From: Isosphaera pallida ATCC 43644
Lineage (GTDB): Bacteria > Planctomycetota > Planctomycetia > Isosphaerales > Isosphaeraceae
Length of the DNA stretch: 64,000 nt
NCBI RefSeq assembly: GCF_000186345.1
Contig: NC_014962.1
Span: forward strand, 3,190,450-3,254,449
Direction of reading: 5' to 3'
Shown here: in pieces, positions 17,203 through 26,327 of the stretch
How positions within the stretch are numbered: the first letter of the stretch is position 1
How the letters are laid out: each line of letters starts with the position of its first letter
The notes under the pieces: generated by a model
The model's database searches: none
What the model was told of the DNA's origin: nothing
Seen by the model: only the letters and a program-made list of their open reading frames with translations
Made by a program: the position numbers and the translations under genes

Positions 17203-19050
17203 TCATCGAATCATCTTTGAGGCGGGGATGGGGTGCGAGCTGGTTTTGAGCCAGTCGATGGTGAGACGCATCCGGGTCTCCTCCTCCCGCCGATCGCGCG
17301 AGTTGAAGTAATACATGACCCCACCGGTCACTCCCAACACCACCAGGAACGCGCCTCCTGTCAAAATCGTCGCGCCCAAGGCCATGCCGCCTCCACCGGC
17401 AGCGAGAGTGCCGCCGCCAATCCAGGCGAGGGCCGCGTTGGTGAACGCCGCGCCTGAAAGCGTTCCAATGGCCGCGCCGGTGCCGGCGGTCCCGAAGGCC
17501 GCGGCCGCGGCGAACGCCCCGCCCACGAACAACGCGCTGGCCGCTGCGCCCGCCGTGCCCGCGATCGCCATCCGGTTGGCTGCCTCCAAGTCGTAGAGGC
17601 CCATCAAATAGCCACCATACGCAAGAAATACTGAAGCGGCCCCGGCTCCCACCGCCGACCCCAATGTGTTGGTGACGATCGAGCTGGCACCCAGACCCAA
17701 CACCTGCGAGGAATGCTCGGCGAATTGTGCCAGAACGGGATTGCGCGTCAGGAACGCTACCATGCCTTGACCAATCGCCGTGCCCGCCCCCACCGCGCTG
17801 AAGGTCACCAGCGCACTTTTGACGCGCCGGGTCCAGTCGATCTCACCTTCCTGGGAAAGGTCCGCCAGGATGCCCATCGTCAAGTCCAGTCCCGCTCCCA
17901 CTAGACCCGCCTTGGCGCTGTTGACCAGGATGGTTCGGCTGAGCGAGGGACTAGCCTGATGCAAGGCCCGCAAGTCGTCGAGGTTCTTCACCAGCTCATC
18001 AGCATATTGGTTGGCCTGAGTGCGTGAGAGCCCTGGCACGTGACGATGAATTTGCTCGGCCAGTTCAGCCCGACTGATCCGCAACACCGCCGCGCCGCGT
18101 CCTTGGGAAAGAGGCACCTTGACCCGCGCTAGAGTGGGCAGTTTGGATTCGAACCGCAGTTGCTCCAACCGTGAGGCGTCCTTGATGGTGTACAGGTAAC
18201 CCTGGGGTGTCAGTTCCACGCGGTAAATCCAGCGGTACAAGGGCGATTGGCCCCGCGCGGCGGTGGTTAGCTTTTGCTCGATCGCCTGGACCTGGGCGAC
18301 CGCTTCGCTGATTTGGTCCGGTCGGCCGTTGAAATGCCAGGGGGCGCGGTTGTTCTCCCTCCAGAAGACCGCCGCCTTGCCGTCGCGCATGGGAACTTGC
18401 AGACGTTCGACCCGGCCGACCAGTTCGCGGGGAGGATGAGCCACCATCAAACGGTTGCTCTGGTTCAACTCCAGGATCGTGCGATACTGGGTGGCCATGC
18501 GTTCGAGACGGGGTTTGACCCATCCCTGGGACATCTGAAGGCCCGACGCGGTTTGGCCCAACCGCGCGCTGCCGAACTTGGCCTCGGCGACCATCAGTTC
18601 TGTGGGACGGCCCAGAGCGTCCAAACGCACTTTGAGCCCGTCAAACCCCTGAGGACCACCAAACCGCGCCATGAGGGGCTGCCAACCCTGGGATTGACGC
18701 AAGTGCGCGGTGAGATGCGTCTGCATCAGCCGTTCGCCCAACGCGCCCGAAAATTGAGTGGGGTTAATCGTAGCGCGAATCATCGCCAGGTCAGCGCGAC
18801 TCAATGCGGCAGCCGCCAGGGTTGTGGCCGAGCCTCCCGCCAACGACAACGAAGCCTGAGCGTGGGAGCGCGGCAATTGACCTAAAATCGGCGAGTCATT
18901 CCGGCTTGGGTCCGCGTCGGCGTCCCGTTGGGGTTCTGAGAGTTGCGCGCGCGAGGAAAATGGGGTTCGTGGCAAAGGAGAGACCACCAACGCCCAAGCG
19001 GTCAAACCCAGCAGCCAAGGATTGGCCAGCTTACAAAGACGTGTGTTCAT
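17203..19050 (-). CDS. Secreted nuclease-like protein with Gly/Ala-rich hydrophobic C-terminus (candidate effector)
   Basis: A 615-residue protein. A signal peptide or anchor covers residues 8-30. Residues 100-165 look like a PD-(D/E)XK nuclease core: Glu106 in a helix (GALGERLMQ), Asp137 in GPQGFDGLKV, and Glu156-Ala-Lys158 in MVAEAKFG. The C-terminal third holds several Gly/Ala-rich hydrophobic helices (glycine-zipper-like), as in membrane-inserting toxin or phage-type proteins. Its start overlaps the stop of the preceding gene by one base (TGATG), so the two are translationally coupled. A secreted DNase-type effector is an inference; a housekeeping envelope role is possible. Confidence 0.55.
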   Translation of the reverse strand: MNTRLCKLANPWLLGLTAWALVVSPLPRTPFSSRAQLSEPQRDADADPSRNDSPILGQLPRSHAQASLSLAGGSATTLAAAALSRADLAMIRATINPTQFSGALGERLMQTHLTAHLRQSQGWQPLMARFGGPQGFDGLKVRLDALGRPTELMVAEAKFGSARLGQTASGLQMSQGWVKPRLERMATQYRTILELNQSNRLMVAHPPRELVGRVERLQVPMRDGKAAVFWRENNRAPWHFNGRPDQISEAVAQVQAIEQKLTTAARGQSPLYRWIYRVELTPQGYLYTIKDASRLEQLRFESKLPTLARVKVPLSQGRGAAVLRISRAELAEQIHRHVPGLSRTQANQYADELVKNLDDLRALHQASPSLSRTILVNSAKAGLVGAGLDLTMGILADLSQEGEIDWTRRVKSALVTFSAVGAGTAIGQGMVAFLTRNPVLAQFAEHSSQVLGLGASSIVTNTLGSAVGAGAASVFLAYGGYLMGLYDLEAANRMAIAGTAGAAASALFVGGAFAAAAAFGTAGTGAAIGTLSGAAFTNAALAWIGGGTLAAGGGGMALGATILTGGAFLVVLGVTGGVMYYFNSRDRREEETRMRLTIDWLKTSSHPIPASKMIR

Positions 19051-20519
19051 CAGAATTTCTCCAGTTTCTGCTTCATGTTCGGCTTGCTGGTGACAATGTG
19101 ATATTTGACGAAGAGACCAGCGCTGAGTTTGCCCAGCACTTTGCCCGCGATGTCCTGATAGAGCCGGGCCACCGGTGGTGAGAGCAACGATTCGTCGATT
19201 TGGTGAACGTTATTGTCAACCAGCATATTCCAATACTTTTTTTTGTTGGCGTTCCAATCGTTGAAAGCTGCTGCCAAGCAGTTCACCGCCCATTGTTGAT
19301 AGGCGTCGAACTGTTTTTGACGATACTCTTGGATTTGCTGGGCGACGGTCTCCTGTTCCTTCTGGGCGGCTTCCATGAGTGGACGCGAAGAGATCTGAAC
19401 AAGAAGGTTATTGATTTCACGAAGGTCGGCTTGTCGTTGTTCAATGTGGTCTTGCCATTTGGGGAGGTCGTCGGGCGTGGTTCGGGCGGCTATCTCTTTA
19501 ATGCGCGCGAGAATGGGTTGCGAACGGGCCGCGCTGATGGTTTCGACCTGGTCTTGGATCCGCTGAGCGTAACCAATCGCCCCGTCGGGACTGCCTAGCA
19601 CGCGGGCTTGCAAATCGCGCGGCAGGTCGTGGAGCGGTTCCCCCCAAAAGCCGGTGAGGGCGTTTTCGGCAGCTTGAACCACCACGACGGCGGTTTGACT
19701 TGTTGGGTCGAGTGTTTCAAGTTTGGTCAGACACTCATCAATGAAACGGCAAGTAGAAAGCACCCGGCCATAGCGTTCCCAACGATGTTGGAGCATTCGG
19801 CATTCGTCGGCCAGGTTGTCGCGCCCGGCTTCGTCGAGGATGCGGCGGGTTTCGGTCAATTCGTCTACGACCCGGCTGACCCGTTCGCTTTCCTTGAGGT
19901 CGGTTGCGGGGGTCATCTCGATGGACATCAGATGAACTAGCAAGTCTTCGGTTTCCGATATGTCGATTTCTTCGTCCTCACGCTCGCGTTCGTTGAGCTG
20001 CGTGCGACGGGTTTCGACCTGGTTCATCCATTCCAGAAGACGCGGCAGGTCGTCGGGATCGACTTGATAGCTGGCCAGTTCCAGGGTGGAGTTGAGCCGG
20101 TCAAGATCAGTGTTGGTCGCGTCGCCGCGATTGAGGACGGCCTGAACGTAATGCCGGAGTGGTTCGAGTTCGCCGGGACTGCGGGTGATGGCGTTGAGCC
20201 AGTAGAGTTGGGCGATGGGCCAATCGCCCCGCGACGCGGCCATGTCGCCCGCCGCGAGCGCCTTGCGAACCGCTTGGACGGCGGCCGATGGGGTCCGAGC
20301 CGGGGATCCCACTGTCTCGTTGAGCCTCGTGACCTGGGTTAGCACGTCAAACGATGGCTCGGTTGGCGTGGTCGCCGTCGGCTCCGACGCTCCCTTCGTC
20401 GCCCCTCCTTTGCTCCACGCGGTGATTCCCCAAATACTAATACTTGTCAAAGCCAAGACGGCGACCAACCCCGCTAGGGCCAAACTGATCCGAAACCGTG
20501 AGCGTGTCACATGTTGCAT
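19050..20519 (-). CDS. Membrane-anchored helical protein, partner of the nuclease-like gene
   Basis: About 489 residues from the ATG at 20519 (MQHVTRSRFRIS...), chosen because one transmembrane helix follows directly (residues 10-32) whereas the upstream extension is low complexity. The rest is extracytoplasmic, mostly alpha-helical with charged coiled-coil-like stretches (residues about 160-330) and repeats that may be TPR-like near residue 90. No catalytic motif is recognised. One-base overlap with the downstream nuclease-like gene argues for a joint function. Confidence 0.65.
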   Translation of the reverse strand: MQHVTRSRFRISLALAGLVAVLALTSISIWGITAWSKGGATKGASEPTATTPTEPSFDVLTQVTRLNETVGSPARTPSAAVQAVRKALAAGDMAASRGDWPIAQLYWLNAITRSPGELEPLRHYVQAVLNRGDATNTDLDRLNSTLELASYQVDPDDLPRLLEWMNQVETRRTQLNEREREDEEIDISETEDLLVHLMSIEMTPATDLKESERVSRVVDELTETRRILDEAGRDNLADECRMLQHRWERYGRVLSTCRFIDECLTKLETLDPTSQTAVVVVQAAENALTGFWGEPLHDLPRDLQARVLGSPDGAIGYAQRIQDQVETISAARSQPILARIKEIAARTTPDDLPKWQDHIEQRQADLREINNLLVQISSRPLMEAAQKEQETVAQQIQEYRQKQFDAYQQWAVNCLAAAFNDWNANKKKYWNMLVDNNVHQIDESLLSPPVARLYQDIAGKVLGKLSAGLFVKYHIVTSKPNMKQKLEKF

Positions 20520-21297
20520 TCGACACCTCAGCGCGGGAAGACGAGTTCCAAGGTGGGACGAGGGTGAAGGTGGCAAAAGGAAAGAAGTGTGACGCGGAAT
20601 CGTGGCTCTTGGAAACGGGCTTCGGGTGGCGATGGGAAGGCCTGTCGTCGAGCGGGACCGCACGGTCTCCAATCGCTGATCTTTTGAATCAGATTGCAAC
20701 GAGTTCTCGATCGTCATCATGGACCATCGACTTGTCAAGAGAGTCGAGTTGAATCAAGCGATGTTCCTATTGGACCGTTGCGTGGCGAGTTCCACGTTGG
20801 TTCTCCTGGCGATTCGTTCGACACCCCGACACCCGCCCGGCTTATTTTCGAGGTGGGGTTGGAACAATCGCTGCGGGCGGCCCTTTAAGTGGTATGGGAG
20901 ACAGGTCAAGAGTCGGAAATGGTTCTTTGAAGAATGAGAGGAGTGGAAGGGCTTCGCATGAATTTTTGGAGAACCTCTGGACTTTGGCCTCGCCTTCAAA
21001 AAGATTCGCTCAGAGCGGTTTGATGATCGAGATGAGCAAGCTTTCGCAAAAGCGTTGGTCTCATCGCGTTCACTCCGTCACCAAGATAGAGGCATACGAC
21101 AGCGCGAGTCACGAGATGAACGGAACCGACGCGGGCCAATCCGTGGGGTGGGTCGCGGCGACGTTTCCGACCGGACGACGAGCGGAATGGTTTCGTGTTT
21201 GGCGATGGGATCATCATGTTCAACTGTGATCCGTCATCGACGTCGGTTGATCCCGCGGGACCGTCTTAGAGAGAAACAAGATTCGAGGAGAGTTTTA

Positions 21298-21570
21298 ATG
21301 ATGGAGACTCCGTCTTCCGATGCGCGTGGGACTCGGTTCGATTCGAGGCTTGGGCCAATGTCGCCCGTCTCTTTCTCCTCATCCGATCGCAACCGACCGT
21401 CAACCTGCCTGGCGTTCACCTGCCCCATGTCGGTCTGCCTGGCGTCAATGTGTCTCCGTGAGGGCCGTTCGTGGGTCGAGGTCATTCGTGACAACCCTGA
21501 CCGACTGAATTGGATTCGCTTCGCGCCAGCGATGCGACGCCTTTGTGGCAGGGAGCGTTTGGGTTGGTGA
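21298..21570 (+). CDS. Weakly supported 90-residue small protein
   Basis: ATG-ATG at 21298 is preceded by GAGGAG seven bases upstream. The product would be Ser/Arg-rich with a Cys-spaced segment (CLAFTCPMSVCLASMCL, about residues 37-53) and no recognisable family. The stop is followed at once by a GGTTGGT/ACCAACC hairpin. The ribosome site and the hairpin are the only evidence; it may be non-coding. Confidence 0.25.
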   Translation: MMETPSSDARGTRFDSRLGPMSPVSFSSSDRNRPSTCLAFTCPMSVCLASMCLREGRSWVEVIRDNPDRLNWIRFAPAMRRLCGRERLGW

Positions 21571-21638
21571 ACCGTTGACCAACCAGACCAACCAGACCGT
21601 TTCCCACGCCATTCAACCCAATCCGATTCAAGCCAAAC

Positions 21639-21720
21639 TCAAACCCCCGCGCCTTCCTGGATAGCACTCCCTTGCAATGAGCAACGGGGTGGAATCCAAC
21701 CGTGAAGACGCGGGGGTTGA
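21639..21720. repeat. 82-base imperfect inverted repeat (long stem-loop)
   Basis: The outer arms TCAAACCCCCGCGCCTTC and GAAGACGCGGGGGTTGA pair with one bulge and one mismatch; the pairing resumes inward (GGAT...CACTCCCTTGC with GCAACGGGGTG...ATCC) to a loop AATGA at 21676-21680. It lies in a gene-poor stretch. Confidence 0.6.
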
Positions 21721-22044
21721 AGCAACGTCGGCGGAACAAGAGTTGTCAACGAACTGGACACCACAATCATACCCTAGGGCAAACTGCCGTTTTGTCAGGT
21801 TGTATGGGTCCAGACTGCCTGAACTGACGTTCCATCCTCCCTCCGAACGGCATCGAGACCGCTGGGGTTGTCATGGTCTCGGGGTCCATGACGGAGCGTG
21901 GGTCTCGGGCGGGCTAGGAAAATTCGGGGAATGAGGACGGGGTCGGAGACATGATGCGAACGAACACGCCAACTGAGCGAACCTGAGTCGAGGGGATGCC
22001 GGGTGGCGTTCCCCTAGAGCTCACGCAGCAATCCACTCACTCAA

Positions 22045-22287
22045 TCAATTGTGTTCGGCGGAGGCGGGAACGGTGGCCAGGCGGTTGACCAGGAAGGCAG
22101 CGTCCTCGGCGCGTCGGGCGTCGGCATACTTAGCCAGGGGGGCCGAAAGCGTGCCATCCTGATAGCGTCCCAGGACCACGTGGAGACCGTTGACCTCGTC
22201 GGTCTCGGCCCGCACGAACAAACCTGACCGGATCAGCGAGGCGGCGTTACGCTGCCAGAGCTGGATATCGGCCAATTTCATTGTCAT
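22045..22287 (-). CDS. Small protein of unknown function (80 residues)
   Basis: The start at 22287 (MTMKLADIQLWQ) is backed by GAGGAG seven bases upstream. The protein is soluble, with no Cys, and alternates amphipathic helices and a beta-like stretch (LHVVLGRYQDGTLSAPLAKYADARRAEDAAFLVNRL). The family is not recognised. It is the only gene on this strand for several kilobases. Confidence 0.6.
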   Translation of the reverse strand: MTMKLADIQLWQRNAASLIRSGLFVRAETDEVNGLHVVLGRYQDGTLSAPLAKYADARRAEDAAFLVNRLATVPASAEHN

Positions 22288-23174
22288 GGCGAGGCTCCTC
22301 ATGGGTCGAGGATCGAGCCGGACACGAGGAACGCCAACCTGAAAGGAACCCAACCGCACTGAGTGGCGAACGATCCGATTCAGGTTCCGCGGCGATCCCG
22401 TTGGTTCGATCAAGTCACCAGAAGTGGGGAGACGTTAAAACCTCGATGACTTCGTGTCCCGACCGAGCGGGTCAAGGGGAACCGGGCGGGGGGGCATCCC
22501 AACGAACATTGGGGGGGCCGATCCTCGCGTCGTTTCGCCTCGCGGCGCTTCGATCGTGGCCAATGGCTGGGTCGGACTTGCTCGAACATCCGTCGCCACT
22601 GGTCTGCGTCCTGCGATCGAATTTCCATCGCTATTAGTTAGAGAGCGTCAACCGATCGAGGGTTCGCTCGGTGGCCAAGGCACGGTCGTCGTTCCCTGCC
22701 TTCACCCCAGACCATGATGCCCAAGCTGGACCGGTCGAACCTGCTCAACCCTGTCGCGACCGACACCCTCCATCAAATCTTCATGCACCTTCCGTGCCGG
22801 ATCGTTTGGGTTCAAGAACACTACAAGACCCAGACGAAAAAACCGAGGTCATTCCGCTTGAACCCACCGACATCGGGGTCCACTGAGGCGGGGTGATTCT
22901 CCAAAACGAGTCAATCCCGTTCAAGAGCGGTTCGGCGATTCGGGTGGGAATTGCCGCGCCGGCTTGCACCACTCGTCGGGAATCAGGGCAGACGATTCAC
23001 CTCTCCTCACGGTTCACCTCATCCCCGACGGCGAGTTACGATCCCGAACGGAAATGAGGATGAAGTCATCGTGTTTCCTTCTGTATTGTAGTCCGCAAGC
23101 CAAGCGGTGGCGGTTGGCGAAGGGTGAATCCTCTTGATGACCGACGAGCGACTCCTTCCACGAGCGGCGGCGAC
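22288..23174. other. Intergenic stretch, nothing recognised
   Basis: Nearly 0.9 kb between a small minus-strand gene and thyA. Open frames are short and composition-driven. I saw no hairpin of note, RNA gene or clear promoter. Confidence 0.5.
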
Positions 23175-24032
23175 ATGTCAAGCATGGGTGTTCAGGGTGA
23201 GGCGGTTTATTTGGATCTCCTGCGTGATGTACTCCATCATGGCCGACGCCAGCCGACGCGGGCCAAGGTGGGCGGGGAGTTCATTGACGCCCTGTCCGTG
23301 TTCGGCCGTCAAGTCCGCTACGATCTGAGCGATCGGTTTCCGTTGTTTACCACCAAGAGGGTCTCGTTCCATTCGGTGGTTCACGAGCTTCTTTGGTTTT
23401 TGCGGGGCGAGACCAATGTGCGTTCGCTCCAAGCGGCGGGCGTCACGATCTGGGACGAGTGGGCTGACGAGGCGGGCGAACTCGGTCCGATCTACGGCCG
23501 CCAGTGGCGGGCTTGGAATGGTCCCGATGGGCGCGTCTTTGACCAGATTCAGGCAATCCTCGATGGCTTGACTCAACTGCGCCAGGATCCACGGGCTTCA
23601 GTGGGGCGACGTTTGATCCTCAACGCCTGGAACGTGGCGGACCTGGAGAAGATGGCCCTACCGCCATGTCATTGTCTCGCACAGTTCCATTTAGATGATG
23701 CGGGACGGCTTTCCTGTCAGCTTTACCAGCGTTCCGCCGATCTCTTCCTAGGCGTACCGTTTAACGTAGCCAGTTATGCGTTGTTGACCCGCCTGATCGC
23801 CCACGTCCAAGGGTTGGAGCCTGGTGAGTTCATCCACACGCTGGGCGACGCGCACATTTATGTCAATCATCTCGACCAAGTGCGTCGCCAGCTCGAACGC
23901 GACCCCAGACCCCTGCCCCGAGTGACCCTGGCTGAGGATCTCGACCCGACGCTCAAGAAGGTGCGTCGGGAGCAAATTGTGCTGGAGGGTTACCACCCCC
24001 ACCCCGCGTTGCCCGGCGAGGTGGCGGTTTGA
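23175..24032 (+). CDS. thyA: Thymidylate synthase (ThyA type)
   Basis: About 285 residues; catalyses dUMP to dTMP with methylene-tetrahydrofolate. Visible signatures are [24 protein letters not shown], the GPIYGRQWR segment, the catalytic cysteine in [11 protein letters not shown], the dUMP site [18 protein letters not shown] and HIYVNHLDQ. Starts at 23175 or 23184 are both plausible; the upstream extension is not conserved. No dihydrofolate reductase gene is adjacent. Confidence 0.95.
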   Translation: MSSMGVQGEAVYLDLLRDVLHHGRRQPTRAKVGGEFIDALSVFGRQVRYDLSDRFPLFTTKRVSFHSVVHELLWFLRGETNVRSLQAAGVTIWDEWADEAGELGPIYGRQWRAWNGPDGRVFDQIQAILDGLTQLRQDPRASVGRRLILNAWNVADLEKMALPPCHCLAQFHLDDAGRLSCQLYQRSADLFLGVPFNVASYALLTRLIAHVQGLEPGEFIHTLGDAHIYVNHLDQVRRQLERDPRPLPRVTLAEDLDPTLKKVRREQIVLEGYHPHPALPGEVAV

Positions 24033-24383
24033 GCGCAGCCGCGGCGAAGCGGGTATCGATCGGCTGCGAGCCGGCGAAGCGAAGCGGGTTGGCGTGGGCA
24101 GCGCGTCGGAACGGAACACGATGGAGCAGCTCGTCCCGACCGCGAAACGACAGACGGGTGAGCCAAGAGGCGAGCCGCGCGTCCCGGCAAACAAATCTTC
24201 AAAAAAGTTTCACCTCGGCTCATCCTCATCTTCATGGTGGAACGACAAAGTTAGGATGTGCCGATCCCACTGGGTGATTGCTCGAACGCCAAGAGCATGA
24301 TTCAATCGAGTGAGATCCCATGGTATGGGCGATCCGTCGCCGTGGCTGCGGATCTTTGCGAGTTCCATTGAGTTCGAGGATTT
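24033..24383. other. Intergenic stretch before the prepilin-like gene
   Basis: About 350 bases. It contains imperfect repeats of GGCGAAGCGGGT (24043 and 24072 region) directly after thyA, and a GAGG ribosome site next to the following ATG. No gene seen. Confidence 0.4.
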
Positions 24384-25457
24384 ATGAAGACGCACACGTC
24401 CGCTTCAACCCGTCAGGGTTTCACCCTGATCGAACTGTTGGTGGTCATCGCCATCATCGCCGTTCTCATTGCCTTACTGCTGCCGGCGGTTCAGTCGGCC
24501 CGCGAGGCGGCCCGCCGGGCGCAATGTACGAACAACCTCAAGCAAATGGGGTTAGCGACCCTCAACTTCGAATCGACCTTCTCGCACTTCCCGCCGGGCA
24601 TGGCCTACACCCCGAGGGTGGACCGCACTGCGGCGGGTCGGGCCAACGTCCAGGCGCAGATTTTGCCCTATCTGGAGCAGGCGTCGTTGTACGGGGCGTT
24701 CAACCTAGACCGCAACATCAACTTGTTTGGCCCGACCTCGCCGCACGACACGGCTCAAACCCAGATCGTGGCGACGTTCGTCTGTCCGTCCGACCCGGCC
24801 ACGATGCGGTTGACCTCCGGCACTCGTCAGTTGGGTTATTCCAACTACTTCGCCTCGCTCGGAGCCACCGCCAGCATGGAGACCGGGACCGCGTTCGCCT
24901 TCCAGGAACCCAACTCCGCGTTGCTGGGCGTGTTCAACTTCGTCCTGAATCGCTCTGTGACCGACATCAATCACCCTGACTACCGCCGTCCTTCCGAAAC
25001 CCGGATCGCTGAGATCACCGACGGTACTTCCAACACCGCGCTGTTCTCGGAAATCCGCCGCTCCAACTTGGTCAACGACGCCTCCGCGCCGATCACCAGC
25101 CCCGACAACGTGTACATTGTCTCCAGCGGCTTCGTCACTTCCAACCGGGCCGCCTCCACCACCTGCGACGTGTTCAGCGGGGTGCGGATTCGTTACCGGG
25201 GTCAGCAGTACTACCGCAACCTGCCCATGACCGGCTACTACTCACATACCATGATTCCCAACGACCGGCGTTACGACTGCGGCGACGGCTCCTTCCTCAC
25301 CAACCACTTGGCCGCCCGCAGCTACCACCCCGGCGGGGTCAACGTCGTGTTGGCCGACGGCAGCGTGCGGTTCGTCAAGGACACCGTCAACCCGATCGCC
25401 TGGGCCGCGCTAGGCACCAAAGCTGGCGGCGAGGTGATCAGCGCCAGCGACCTATGA
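24384..25457 (+). CDS. DUF1559 prepilin-like protein
   Basis: A 357-residue member of the large planctomycete DUF1559 family. A type IV prepilin N-terminus is seen (QGFTLIELLVVIAIIAVLIALLLPAVQ, here cleaved after the Gly with Glu at +5), followed by a C-terminal domain with NNLKQMGLATLNFES and the H-X9-DG motif (SYHPGGVNVVLADGSVRFV). Such proteins are processed by prepilin peptidase and probably form surface pseudopili or secretion-type filaments; the exact role is not known. A small lipoprotein gene follows, a common arrangement in these bacteria. Confidence 0.95.
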   Translation: MKTHTSASTRQGFTLIELLVVIAIIAVLIALLLPAVQSAREAARRAQCTNNLKQMGLATLNFESTFSHFPPGMAYTPRVDRTAAGRANVQAQILPYLEQASLYGAFNLDRNINLFGPTSPHDTAQTQIVATFVCPSDPATMRLTSGTRQLGYSNYFASLGATASMETGTAFAFQEPNSALLGVFNFVLNRSVTDINHPDYRRPSETRIAEITDGTSNTALFSEIRRSNLVNDASAPITSPDNVYIVSSGFVTSNRAASTTCDVFSGVRIRYRGQQYYRNLPMTGYYSHTMIPNDRRYDCGDGSFLTNHLAARSYHPGGVNVVLADGSVRFVKDTVNPIAWAALGTKAGGEVISASDL

Positions 25458-25529
25458 CGAATCGGAATCGAATCCCGATCGGCTTCGACCAAACACAGAG
25501 AGGGCGTCACGATCCGTCCTGAGACGCAT

Positions 25530-25592
25530 CGTGGCGATCCCTCCCCCGAAACGAAAGCAACCTACCACGCCTTCGACGTGGCGATCCCTCCC
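25530..25592 (+). repeat. Two direct copies of a 16-base sequence
   Basis: CGTGGCGATCCCTCCC occurs at 25530-25545 and 25577-25592, 47 bases apart, in the gap between the prepilin-like gene and the lipoprotein gene. It could be a regulator site or a remnant of slippage. Confidence 0.6.
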
Positions 25593-25659
25593 GGAGCGTC
25601 GCGTCGATTCTGTTTGATCTGATCCACGCACGCTTTCTTCTACCCACGAGTTTGACTCT

Positions 25660-26154
25660 ATGACAACGCGACCTAGCCGGACCATGAGGTTTGGTGGAAG
25701 GCGATTCGGAGCGCCGACCCTCATGGTGACGACCCTCATGGTGATGGTCTCCATTCTTCCGGGCTGCGGCGGTTCCACCGAGGCCGAAATCGACCTCCAG
25801 ACTTCGCCCGAGGCGGTCGGCTTGACCGAGTTGGGCGAGGTGCTACGGCTCTATCAGATTCAGTTCAAGAAGCCGCCCGCCAAAGTGGCCGATCTCGCTC
25901 CCTTGGAGCAAATGGCCGGCATGGTGATGGACACAATCCGCAACAAGACGATTGAAGTCATTTGGGGCGTGGACCTGCCCGACCTCGGCGAGCAGCCCGG
26001 CCTAGTCGAGTCGAAGGAGATCCTCGCCTATGAAGCCAAGGCTCCTACGGAAGGAGGGTACGTCTTGTTCCGCGATCGCACCGTCAAGAAACTGACCGCC
26101 GAAGAGTTCAACGCCACGCCCAAAGCCGCGCCTGACCATTCGAGCAAGGATTGA
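25660..26154 (+). CDS. Small lipoprotein paired with the DUF1559 gene
   Basis: About 164 residues. A basic N-terminus and hydrophobic core lead to a lipobox ending in LPGC (Cys36), so it is probably lipidated and exported. The mature part is about 128 residues, with no catalytic motif. Similar small lipoproteins often follow DUF1559 genes in planctomycetes, suggesting a role in the same surface machinery, by context only. Confidence 0.75.
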   Translation: MTTRPSRTMRFGGRRFGAPTLMVTTLMVMVSILPGCGGSTEAEIDLQTSPEAVGLTELGEVLRLYQIQFKKPPAKVADLAPLEQMAGMVMDTIRNKTIEVIWGVDLPDLGEQPGLVESKEILAYEAKAPTEGGYVLFRDRTVKKLTAEEFNATPKAAPDHSSKD

Positions 26155-26327
26155 TTCGTGAACCAATTGGAGGCCGCGTCGTCCCGGCTCGCCGCGACAC
26201 CACGGTGCCGGCCTCCCGCATCAAATAAGCCATGAATCACGCCTCCCGGCTCGATCCGCGGTCGGGAGGTGTGTCTTGTCCTACCGGTTTTCGGTTTCGC
26301 GTTGGGAGAACGGCTTCTCCTCTCGGA

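Larger units (their letters stand above)
20520..22044. other. 1.5-kb stretch without a clear gene
   Basis: No open frame here has a convincing family, codon pattern or consistent start. It contains a weakly supported small frame (21298-21570), a short hairpin GGTTGGT/ACCAACC (21562-21584) and a long stem-loop (21639-21720). I checked both strands for tRNA-like T-arms and for RNase P or tmRNA core sequences and saw none. Confidence 0.5.
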
